DNA from: an uncultured Bacteroidales bacterium
GTDB lineage: Bacteria; Bacteroidota; Bacteroidia; Bacteroidales; Paludibacteraceae
Reading direction: 5' to 3'
Assembly: GCA_937885465.1 (NCBI GenBank)
Contig: CAKZZM010000049.1
Coordinates: 1 to 15,151 of the forward strand
Length of the DNA: 15,151 bases
In this document: positions 1 through 6,047 of the stretch, in pieces
Layout of the letters: every line of letters starts with the position of its first letter
How positions within the stretch are numbered: the first letter of the stretch is position 1
Notes under the pieces: model-generated
What the model was told of the DNA's origin: nothing
Databases searched by the model: none
Seen by the model: the letters and a program-made list of their open reading frames with translations, nothing else
Made by a program: the position numbers and the translations under genes

Positions 1-35
1 ACATAATAGCATCTTTTTAGGCGTTAATTATGCCA

Positions 36-67
36 CAAAGATACCATAATATTATCATCTACGCAAT
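36..67 (-). promoter_or_regulatory. Bacteroides-type promoter facing left, out of the window
   Basis: Read on the minus strand, ATTG (64-67) is followed after 20 bases by TATCTTTG (36-43). This fits the Bacteroidota primary sigma factor consensus TTTG, 19-21 bases, TAnnTTTG. Transcription would start near position 32 and run leftward. ATG codons on the minus strand at 12-10 and 4-2 are possible starts of a gene lying mostly outside the window. The boxes are seen; the gene is inferred. Confidence 0.5.
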
Positions 68-124
68 AGTTAATTCAATAAAATTCAATTATTTATACTG
101 TGTTCTTGCCGCCTTGCCGCGAAT

Positions 125-226
125 GGTACGAAGTACCGCTTACGCTAAGGAGATGTTCTCCATTCGAAAGTCCGGGCGAAGCCCTAAAAACGAAGTGCTT
201 ACGCTACTTAAATAGCGTAAGCGGTA
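125..226. repeat. Composite cluster of repeat families A, B and C
   Basis: Dense palindromic intergenic DNA beyond the 3' end of gdhA. It begins with a perfect hairpin GGTAC-GAA-GTACC (125-137), which is also the start of a family C copy ending in TACCGCTTACGCTA (134-147). A degenerate family A fragment follows (about 149-163, GGAGATGTTCTCC), then a family B copy (167-188). Last comes a second C-like copy that folds back as GCTTACGCTA, CTTAAA, TAGCGTAAGC (197-222). TAGCGTAAGCGGTA at 213-226 is the exact reverse complement of 134-147, so the cluster is bounded by 14-base inverted repeats. The short open frame crossing it (30-215) has no coding character. Confidence 0.8.
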
Positions 227-339
227 AATAAATAACGATAGCGGTACATTGTGCATCACTCGAGGTGCAGGAATACATTGCGCGAGGCACAGGAGTGCCT
301 CAGGACTAAGAGTGCCTCGTAAATCGTAAATCATAAATT
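227..339. other. Intergenic region downstream of gdhA with a hairpin
   Basis: No gene is seen here. GAGGCAC (284-290) and GTGCCTC (295-301) form a perfect 7-base stem with loop AGGA, and a second GTGCCTCG (312-319) could pair with the same left arm instead. It lies about 40 bases past the gdhA stop on the gdhA side, so it may help end or protect the gdhA transcript. There is no T-run after it, so it is not a classical intrinsic terminator. The adjoining 320-347 is AT-rich. Confidence 0.4.
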
Positions 340-1683
340 TTAAATTGTACCTTGTTCGAGCATAGCCTGAGCCACTTTCATGAAGCCTGCTATATTGGCA
401 CCTTTGACATAGTCGATATTGCCATCGGGCAGAGTTCCATGCGCCACACACTGCTCGTGTATAGCCTTCATAATATGGTGTAGCCTGTTGTCCACCTCCT
501 GCGCTGTCCAATTAAGGTGCTGTGCGTTCTGGGTCATCTCGAGCCCTGATGTTGCTACGCCCCCTGCGTTAACGGCCTTGCCCGGAGCAAAGAGGATATG
601 GTTATTGAGGAAGAAATGTATTGCATCGGGTTGGCATCCCATATTACTAACTTCGCAGCAGCACCAGCAGCCGTTTTGCTTCAACTGCTTAGCGTCATCG
701 AGGGACAGTTCGTTTTGGAAGGCGCAAGGCAGGGCAATATCACAAGGGACTGTCCATGCCTTTTTGTCAGCGGCGAACACCACCTTATCAGGGAAGCGGT
801 CTGCCATATCTTGCACGCGGTTGCGGTTAGAAGCACGCATGAGAAGCATATAATCAATCATCTCGCCGGTGATACCGTCTTTTATCTCACATACTCCGTC
901 AGGACCGGATATAGCAACCACCTTTGCTCCCAATTCGGTAGCTTTCTTGGCTGCGCCCCACGCCACATTGCCAAATCCGGAGATGGCGATGTGCTTTCCT
1001 TGCAGAGTTTTGCCGACCTTATCAAGCATGTGCTGGGTGAAATAGAGAGCACCATAACCCGTTGCTTCGGGTCTGAGAATAGATCCTCCCCAAGCCATAC
1101 CTTTACCTGTTAGCACTCCCGTATGATACTCTCGGGCGAGTTTCTGATACATACCATTAAGAAAACCTATCTCTCTGCTGCCCACCCCGACATCTCCTGC
1201 GGGTATATCTTGGTCAGGTCCTATGCATTGCCACAGTTCGAGCATAAATGCCTGGCAAAACCTCATTATTTCATCGTCAGACTTGCCGACGGGGTCGAAG
1301 TCTGAACCACCCTTAGCGCCACCCATAGGTAGAGTAGTAAGAGCATTCTTAAAAGTCTGCTCAAAGCCTAAGAATTTAAGCATTGAAGGACTGACGGCGC
1401 GGTGAAAACGGAGTCCACCTTTGTACGGCCCGATAGCTGAATTAAACTGCACGCGATAGCCAAGATTAGTCTGCACCTCACCTCTATCATCGACCCATGT
1501 AACACGGAAAGTGAAGATACGATCCGGCTCAACCATTCTTTCAATAATCTTTGCCTTCTCGAACTCGGGATGTCGGTTATACACTTCCTCTATTGATTCG
1601 AGTACTTCTTGAACGGCCTGCAGATACTCTGCCTCGCCCGGATGCTTTGCAGCAAGTCGCTGCATAATAGTTTGTGTTCTCAC
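340..1683 (-). CDS. gdhA: NADP-type glutamate dehydrogenase
   Basis: Catalyses reductive amination of 2-oxoglutarate with ammonium to glutamate (and the reverse) in the cytoplasm, a main route of ammonium assimilation in Bacteroidales. The 447 residues match the hexameric bacterial family. Seen in order: the substrate-binding stretch with GPYKGG (85-90), the catalytic lysine loop PMGGAKGG (Lys124), PAGDVGVG with the catalytic Asp164, and a nucleotide-binding GFGNVA (236-241) in the second domain. APGKAVNAGG and SGLEMTQN close the active-site side. The start is a GTG at 1683. From memory of Bacteroides GdhA, this gives the right N-terminal length; an ATG six codons in (1665) is the alternative. 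Where many family members have a GANMP-type loop, this protein has a cysteine-rich version, CWCCCEVSNMGC (339-350). The EVSNMGC form occurs in some Bacteroides enzymes, as far as I recall. It lies 112 bases after the pectinesterase, with repeats between. Confidence 0.96.
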   Translation of the reverse strand: MRTQTIMQRLAAKHPGEAEYLQAVQEVLESIEEVYNRHPEFEKAKIIERMVEPDRIFTFRVTWVDDRGEVQTNLGYRVQFNSAIGPYKGGLRFHRAVSPSMLKFLGFEQTFKNALTTLPMGGAKGGSDFDPVGKSDDEIMRFCQAFMLELWQCIGPDQDIPAGDVGVGSREIGFLNGMYQKLAREYHTGVLTGKGMAWGGSILRPEATGYGALYFTQHMLDKVGKTLQGKHIAISGFGNVAWGAAKKATELGAKVVAISGPDGVCEIKDGITGEMIDYMLLMRASNRNRVQDMADRFPDKVVFAADKKAWTVPCDIALPCAFQNELSLDDAKQLKQNGCWCCCEVSNMGCQPDAIHFFLNNHILFAPGKAVNAGGVATSGLEMTQNAQHLNWTAQEVDNRLHHIMKAIHEQCVAHGTLPDGNIDYVKGANIAGFMKVAQAMLEQGTI

Positions 1684-1689
1684 GATTAT

Positions 1690-1803
1690 AAGTTAAAAGT
1701 TAGTTAAAAGTTAAAGTGCGGGCATAGCCCTAAAGTATTGAACGTTCGGAGACGTTCGTCACTAGAAAGTGCGGGCAGAACCCTAAAGTTAAAAGTTAAA
1801 AGT
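1690..1803. repeat. Repeat cluster B-A-B between pectinesterase and gdhA
   Basis: Almost the whole 112-base gap is repeat. AGTTAAAAGTT-type simple repeats (about 1690-1714 and 1788-1803) flank family B copies at 1713-1736 and 1766-1789. Between them is a family A copy at 1740-1757, GAACGTTCGGAGACGTTC, followed by GTCAC instead of TCCAC. No convincing TAnnTTTG promoter for gdhA is visible, so gdhA may be read through from the pectinesterase or use a weak promoter inside the repeats. The right end of the cluster overlaps the pectinesterase stop codon. Confidence 0.85.
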
Positions 1804-3058
1804 CTGTTATCTTGACAAAAGGTGCGGGATGACCTTTGGTCAGCCCCAACGAAATAGTATCGGGATGAATATTTACATTGCGTGTGTCCGTTTCCTCAAA
1901 CAGATGCGTTCCCCACCATCGCCACGGTCGAGCGAGATATACGAGAGGCTTTGTAGGACTCTTCACCTCGTCAGTGGTAGCATAACGCACTACGCACCGG
2001 CGGAAAATCATTCCTTGCTCAGCGACCTCGTCAGCGGGTACCTTGCCGAAAGGAGTAGAGATAGAGTCGGACGAAGTACCGCTTGCGCTAAGTGACGAAG
2101 TACCGCTTGCGCTAAGTGACGAAGTACCGCTTGCGCTGAGTGACGCTTGCGCTAAGGTGCCATGTTGGGTGCCGTTCTCCACTACCGAACGTTCGGAGAC
2201 GTTCTCCGCTACCGAACGTTCGGAGACGTTCTCCACGCGTTTAGTATCTGCCACATATCCTCTACCTGCGGCGATGTAGCATTGCTTCCCTCCATAGCTG
2301 TCGCCTATCACAAGTTCAACATTTTCTGCCGTTACATCCATACCGCCGAATATATAATCTACCGTACCCTGCACTACCCCACCCTCTATTCTAAGTGAAG
2401 CTCCATGGTCGCCGTACAGTGCATCTTGATGCCCTACCACTCGGCACCCTTTGAGTATAGTCCGCTTAGCATCAGAGGTGAGCGACAAAGCGGAGGCGCG
2501 CTCGTTATACATCGAGTACTGAACAGCTGTACTAAACGCCTCGCGAGGACGAGTCGGCATCACGCGTTTTGGACGTTCCTTATCAGTCCAATCAACCTTC
2601 GCCTGCGATATATCATAGAGCGAATCAAGCAACTCGGCAGGAGATATATATTGATTAAAAGAATTCTCGAAAATGATATTCTCTGCATAAAAATCAGGTG
2701 CGGTAACGAGCACAGAAGCATTCCAACGCCTCACTCGTCTGCCTCCATAGTTAAACTGCTCACCCATTGACCTATACTGATAGCCATGCCCGCAGTACCA
2801 ACTTATGCGTACTGCATTTTCGTCTGCCCGCACCCCGCCATCATATAGGGCAACTGACGGCGTAAAAGAAGCATTGATAAGGCGCACGGCAGGAATATCT
2901 ATCGTCAGCTCTTCATAGTATGTTCCCGGAGCGATATAGATAGTAGTTCCTTCACCCGAGGAACGAAACTCAGCACGAGCACTATCAAGCGCAGCCCCAA
3001 TACTGCCACCGCTCGGAACATGCAAAACAAGAGAAAATATCAACAAATATATCTTCAT
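1796..3058 (-). CDS. Pectinesterase (pectin methylesterase family) with repeat-derived insertion
   Basis: Predicted exported carbohydrate esterase (CE8 family) that removes methyl groups from pectin, probably helping use of plant polysaccharide. The 420 residues show the parallel beta-helix family motifs: a YQYRSMGEQ stretch (93-101), ERASALSL (186-193), GHQDALYG with catalytic Gln211 and Asp212, GTVDYIFGG with Asp234, and YLARPWRWWG with Arg377 and Trp379. The N-terminus (MKIYLLIFSLVLHV) is a short, weak signal peptide. The ATG at 3058 directly follows a -7 box. Residues about 275-335, between CYIAAGRGY and the GMIFRRC strand, are an insertion built from repeats: two A copies read backwards as VENVSERS-type peptide, then three C units read as LSASGTSS. 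The catalytic residues lie on both sides in one frame, so the gene looks intact. It is probably a surface loop between helix turns. Confidence 0.9.
   Translation of the reverse strand: MKIYLLIFSLVLHVPSGGSIGAALDSARAEFRSSGEGTTIYIAPGTYYEELTIDIPAVRLINASFTPSVALYDGGVRADENAVRISWYCGHGYQYRSMGEQFNYGGRRVRRWNASVLVTAPDFYAENIIFENSFNQYISPAELLDSLYDISQAKVDWTDKERPKRVMPTRPREAFSTAVQYSMYNERASALSLTSDAKRTILKGCRVVGHQDALYGDHGASLRIEGGVVQGTVDYIFGGMDVTAENVELVIGDSYGGKQCYIAAGRGYVADTKRVENVSERSVAENVSERSVVENGTQHGTLAQASLSASGTSSLSASGTSSLSASGTSSDSISTPFGKVPADEVAEQGMIFRRCVVRYATTDEVKSPTKPLVYLARPWRWWGTHLFEETDTRNVNIHPDTISLGLTKGHPAPFVKITDF
2070..2157 (+). repeat. Family C tandem repeat, 24-base unit, inside pectinesterase
   Basis: Three complete units at 2070-2093, 2094-2117 and 2118-2141 of GACGAAGTACCGCTTGCGCT plus AAGT (the third has GAGT). 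A fourth, partial unit lacking GAAGTACC lies at 2142-2157. The unit length is a multiple of three, and on the minus strand each unit encodes LSASGTSS. Four of its six frames lack a stop; the pectinesterase uses one of them. Confidence 0.95.
2172..2234 (+). repeat. Family A repeats inside pectinesterase
   Basis: Two full copies at 2187-2207 and 2214-2234, separated by GCTACC, giving a 27-base period. A half copy (GTTCTCCAC) sits just before them at about 2172-2180. On the gene's strand they read as VENVSERS and AENVSERS. Confidence 0.95.
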
Positions 3059-3062
3059 AGTG

Positions 3063-3070
3063 CAAAGATA
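3063..3070 (-). promoter_or_regulatory. -7 box of the pectinesterase promoter
   Basis: On the minus strand TATCTTTG (3063-3070) is followed by CACT and the ATG at 3058. In the Bacteroides promoter layout transcription would start at or next to the A of the ATG, giving a leaderless or near-leaderless mRNA. I see no good -33 TTTG at the expected distance. Confidence 0.5.
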
Positions 3071-3129
3071 GTAAAAAAATAAAAATTAGAGTACTTAATT
3101 TAATAAATCTCGGAAAATTGTAATAAACT

Positions 3130-3161
3130 CTTGCCTATACAGAAAAAAAGCAGTAACTTTA
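3130..3161 (+). promoter_or_regulatory. Promoter of the exported protein gene at 3171
   Basis: CTTG (3130-3133), then 20 bases, then TAACTTTA (3154-3161), one base off the TAnnTTTG -7 consensus. The ATG lies nine bases after the box, so the leader would be only about six bases. The promoter is divergent from that of the pectinesterase within a 112-base gap. Confidence 0.5.
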
Positions 3162-3170
3162 CCCGACCTT

Positions 3171-4499
3171 ATGAAGCACCTCATATTTGTAATATTTATC
3201 ACTTTTCTTCTATGCTATGCGCCTGCTCAAGCGGCGGAAACTACCGAACGTTCGGAGACGTTCTCCACTATTAAGTCCGAACGTTCGGAGACGTTCTCCA
3301 ATATTAAATCCGAACGTTCGGAGACGTTCTCCACGTTTCGCTCGTCGTGGTTTCATTATACCCCTTACGGGCAGTCGCTATACGCTGACGAGCACCCCGA
3401 GTTTTTCCGCTTCGACATTGCAGCCACCTCACCCAATGCGTTGTACGACTATTCGCATAGTCGCACCGGTTGGAACACGCAGACATACGGGGTGTTTGGC
3501 GTGAGTTTCAATATATGGGACGGAGAGTTCGAAGGTGGCAAATACGGCGTTAGCGTGGCGCAGACAGCTTCCGCCAATATATGGATGGATCTGTTTGAGT
3601 CGACCACCTCACCTATCGTCAATACCGACTACCGCATTGCTATGCCCACCGCCACATTTATCCATCGGTTAGGCGAACCCGCGAAAAGTCGAAAGACCGG
3701 GCAGAGTCCTAAAGTGGAAAGAGAAAAGACGAAAGAGGAAAGTGCGGGCGGAGCCCTAAAGTCTGAACGTTCGGAGACGTCCCCTACTAACATTGAACGT
3801 TCGGAGACGTTCTCTACTAACCCGCCATTTTTTAAGAACTACAGCATATCCATTTCTCCTTTTATGCACGAATCGACGCATATAGGCGATGAGATGGTGC
3901 TGCAACGCTCTGACGAAGGATATGCCCTCAAGCGCGTCAATGTAAGTTACAACTACTTTCACCTGCGCTTTACTATCAATGAGCCCGAAGACCGCTACTC
4001 AATGACCCACACTTTCCGTCTCGGACTGATGGTATTGCTTACCCCTCGAGAGGGGTGGTACTTCGTTGAAAGTCGCGATGGCGACACTAACCTTATGCCC
4101 TCCGACAAACCTGCGGAGACCGCACAAAACGGATCTGTCAAACGCTACGGACCGGGCAATATGCCGTTCGAGGCATACCTGCAATATCAGTTCCAATCAC
4201 CATGTTCAAAGCATGGTTTTCAGGGTATTGCTTCTGCCGAGATTCGCAACCGCGCAGTATATGCCTATTCGTTGGACACTAAATCTCCTGCCGGTGCCAC
4301 AACGCCTCTTACCGGAAATGACGACAGGTGCTTTACATATAATATCTTCATCGGTGCAAGATACAATATGCCTAACTACGACGGCTATTTCTCACGCTTC
4401 GCACTCGGCATTAGGGCATATCACGGCAATTGCCCCTATGGTATGTTCCGCTCTATCAACAACTTCTCCAATGTCGGAGTTTGCTTTATCTACCAATAA
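3171..4499 (+). CDS. Unrecognised exported protein, probably outer membrane, with two repeat-derived insertions
   Basis: I do not recognise the family. Residues 1-21 form a signal peptide (MKHLIFVIFITFLLCYAPAQA) ahead of alternating, aromatic-rich segments such as TYGVFGVSFNIWDGEF and FEAYLQYQF. The end FSNVGVCFIYQ finishes in an aromatic/polar pair, as outer-membrane beta-barrels often do, so a barrel is inferred. Directly after the signal peptide come three 11-residue repeats beginning ERSETFS (26-32, 37-43, 48-54), each a family A DNA copy. A second insertion (about 172-218) holds two B copies read in different frames (KTGQSPK and SAGGALK) and two more A copies (ERSETSP, ERSETFS). The rest reads without interruption, so the gene appears functional. 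It converges on ffh with a 23-base gap occupied by a B repeat. Function unknown. Confidence 0.75.
   Translation: MKHLIFVIFITFLLCYAPAQAAETTERSETFSTIKSERSETFSNIKSERSETFSTFRSSWFHYTPYGQSLYADEHPEFFRFDIAATSPNALYDYSHSRTGWNTQTYGVFGVSFNIWDGEFEGGKYGVSVAQTASANIWMDLFESTTSPIVNTDYRIAMPTATFIHRLGEPAKSRKTGQSPKVEREKTKEESAGGALKSERSETSPTNIERSETFSTNPPFFKNYSISISPFMHESTHIGDEMVLQRSDEGYALKRVNVSYNYFHLRFTINEPEDRYSMTHTFRLGLMVLLTPREGWYFVESRDGDTNLMPSDKPAETAQNGSVKRYGPGNMPFEAYLQYQFQSPCSKHGFQGIASAEIRNRAVYAYSLDTKSPAGATTPLTGNDDRCFTYNIFIGARYNMPNYDGYFSRFALGIRAYHGNCPYGMFRSINNFSNVGVCFIYQ
3246..3332 (+). repeat. Three family A repeats, 33-base period, after the signal peptide
   Basis: Copies at 3246-3266, 3279-3299 and 3312-3332 are identical over the 21-base core. 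They are separated by 12-base AT-rich spacers, ACTATTAAGTCC and AATATTAAATCC. The 33-base period keeps the frame and gives an 11-residue protein repeat. Confidence 0.97.
3692..3815 (+). repeat. B-B-A-A repeat cluster inside the exported protein gene
   Basis: Family B copies at 3692-3715 (variant) and 3739-3762 are followed by A copies at 3765-3784 (variant ending in CCCC) and 3795-3815 (ending in TCTCT). The A copies are 30 bases apart. The two B copies are 47 bases apart and so are read in the two different stop-free plus frames. AGTCGAAAG/GGAAAG linkers similar to those beside intergenic B copies lie between them. Confidence 0.9.
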
Positions 4500-4502
4500 A
4501 AG

Positions 4503-4522
4503 AAAGTGCGGGCAGAGCCCTA
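4503..4522. repeat. Family B copy between convergent genes
   Basis: AAAGTGCGGGCAGAGCCC followed by TA fills the gap between the stop of the exported protein gene and the stop of ffh. Its GGGC-AGA-GCCC stem is short, but as the only structure between two converging genes it could act as a weak two-way terminator. Confidence 0.7.
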
Positions 4523-5842
4523 TTACCTCCTATGTGGCAGTTTACCCGAGCGCTGAGCGACCTGTACTTTCCGCATCATCTTGCTCATCTGATCGAACTG
4601 CTTGAGGAATCTGTTCACCTCAATGATACTGACACCGGCACCTTTGGCAATACGGTTTTTGCGACTGCCGTTAAGCAGTTCGGGCTTAGCACGCTCAGCA
4701 GGAGTCATCGAGTCAATCATCGCTTCAATGGGCTTAAAGGCATCATCGGATATCTCCACATCCTTCATGGCCTTTGACATTCCGGGTATCATACCCATCA
4801 GGTCTTTCATATTACCCATTTTCTTTATCTGCTGTATCTGGCTGCGGAAATCGTTAAAATCGAACTGATTCTTTGCTATCTTCTTTGATATACGCCTTGC
4901 CTCTTCCTCATCATACTGCTCTTGCGCACGCTCTACGAAACTGACCACGTCCCCCATACCGAGGATACGATCTGCCATACGAGCGGGGTGGAAGACATCA
5001 ATAGCGTCCATTTTCTCACCCGTACCTATGAATTTTATCGGCTTATCAACAACACTTCTGATTGAGAGAGCCGCACCACCGCGTGCATCGCCATCGAGTT
5101 TGGTGAGTACCACGCCGTCGAAATCTACGCGGTCGTTAAACTCTTTCGCCGTGTTGACTGCATCCTGACCGGTCATAGCATCAACCACAAAGAGTGTCTC
5201 TTGCGGATGTATAGTATCCTTAATAGCGGCAATCTCTTGCATCATCGCCTCATCCACAGCGAGACGACCGGCGGTATCGACGATAACAATATCGTAGCCA
5301 TAGACGCGAGCCTTCTCTATAGCGTTTTGCGCCTTGCGAACAGGATTCGACTCCTCAGGTTGATCAAACACCTCAACCTCAATCTGCTGACCGAGTACCC
5401 GCAACTGCTCAATAGCGGCAGGACGATATACATCGCAGGCAACAAGCATCACTTTCTTCTGCTTCTTTTGCTTGAGATAATTGGCAAGTTTAGCAGCGAA
5501 AGTGGTCTTACCGGAACCTTGCAAACCGCAGAGTAGAACAACGGCCGGATTGCCTTTAAGGTTAACCTCCGTAGTCTCTCCGCCCATTAATACAGCCAAC
5601 TCATCGTGGGTAATCTTGATAAGCAGTTGCCCCGGCCGAATAGCGGTCAGCACGTTCTGACCCAATGCCTTTTCCTTAACGGAATCCGTAAACTGCTTGG
5701 CCGTCTTATAATTGACATCGGCTTCAATAAGTGCTTTACGGATATCCTTTATCGTCTCGGCTACATTGATTTCGGTGATACGCCCCTCACCTTTTAGTAT
5801 CTTAAAACTGCGTTCAAGACGCTCTGACAAATTATCAAACAT
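4523..5842 (-). CDS. ffh: Signal recognition particle GTPase Ffh (SRP54)
   Basis: Binds signal sequences of nascent membrane and exported proteins together with 4.5S RNA, and delivers ribosomes to FtsY at the inner membrane. The 439 residues have the full N-G-M layout. An N-terminal helical N domain comes first. The GTPase domain follows with GLQGSGKTT (106-114), the insertion-box motif DVYRPAAIEQL (137-147), DTAGR (189-193) and TKLDGDARGG (247-256). The methionine-rich M domain (from about 300) carries the RNA-binding motif SRKNRIAKGAG (393-403). The ATG at 5842 gives the usual MFDNLSERLE start. Length and motifs are normal. It is transcribed alone, from a leader of about 100 bases. Confidence 0.98.
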   Translation of the reverse strand: MFDNLSERLERSFKILKGEGRITEINVAETIKDIRKALIEADVNYKTAKQFTDSVKEKALGQNVLTAIRPGQLLIKITHDELAVLMGGETTEVNLKGNPAVVLLCGLQGSGKTTFAAKLANYLKQKKQKKVMLVACDVYRPAAIEQLRVLGQQIEVEVFDQPEESNPVRKAQNAIEKARVYGYDIVIVDTAGRLAVDEAMMQEIAAIKDTIHPQETLFVVDAMTGQDAVNTAKEFNDRVDFDGVVLTKLDGDARGGAALSIRSVVDKPIKFIGTGEKMDAIDVFHPARMADRILGMGDVVSFVERAQEQYDEEEARRISKKIAKNQFDFNDFRSQIQQIKKMGNMKDLMGMIPGMSKAMKDVEISDDAFKPIEAMIDSMTPAERAKPELLNGSRKNRIAKGAGVSIIEVNRFLKQFDQMSKMMRKVQVAQRSGKLPHRR

Positions 5843-5889
5843 ATAATACGAAACTTTTAAATTGCTTTTTTGACTTTCTACCTCTTTGA

Positions 5890-5912
5890 GAGACGGTCGA
5901 AAAGACCATCTC
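5890..5912 (-). promoter_or_regulatory. Hairpin in the ffh 5' leader
   Basis: GAGACGGTC (5890-5898) and GACCATCTC (5904-5912) pair over nine bases around a 5-base loop. In the ffh-sense RNA the one mismatch becomes a G-U pair. Beside it (5916-5940) are ACTTTTGACTTTCGACTTTC simple repeats like those next to B repeats elsewhere. No known riboswitch is recognised. Confidence 0.45.
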
Positions 5913-5944
5913 TACCATCGACTTTTGACTTTCGACTTTCTTAG

Positions 5945-5976
5945 CAAAATTACTGCTTTTTGTTGAGATAAGCAAG
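5945..5976 (-). promoter_or_regulatory. Promoter of ffh
   Basis: On the minus strand CTTG (5973-5976), 20 bases, then TAATTTTG (5945-5952), a full match to the Bacteroides -7 consensus. Transcription would start near 5941, giving a leader of about 100 bases that contains the hairpin at 5890-5912. Confidence 0.6.
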
Positions 5977-6036
5977 TAAAAACAATGAATTATAATTAGA
6001 TTTTTATTTTTTAGTTTTTAATTTTAAATTTCTTTA

Positions 6037-6044
6037 TATCTTTG
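6037..6044 (+). promoter_or_regulatory. -7 box of the PagL-like gene
   Basis: TATCTTTG at 6037-6044 lies three bases before the ATG at 6048, so transcription should begin at about the start codon (leaderless). The TTG at 6042, which would lengthen the protein by two residues, lies within this box and is unlikely to be the real start. The -33 element is not clear in the AT-rich DNA upstream. Confidence 0.5.
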
Positions 6045-6047
6045 CTT

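Noticed and set aside
30..215. Small protein gene of 61 codons
   Set aside because: It runs through the composite repeat cluster, has no clear promoter on its strand, and the second half is repeat sequence.
598..1113. 171-codon open frame opposite gdhA
   Set aside because: It is antisense to a clearly conserved enzyme gene and shows no independent motif; it is a shadow of the gdhA codon usage.
4066..4605. 179-codon open frame overlapping the exported protein gene and ffh
   Set aside because: It crosses two genes in another frame and has no recognisable domain or signal.
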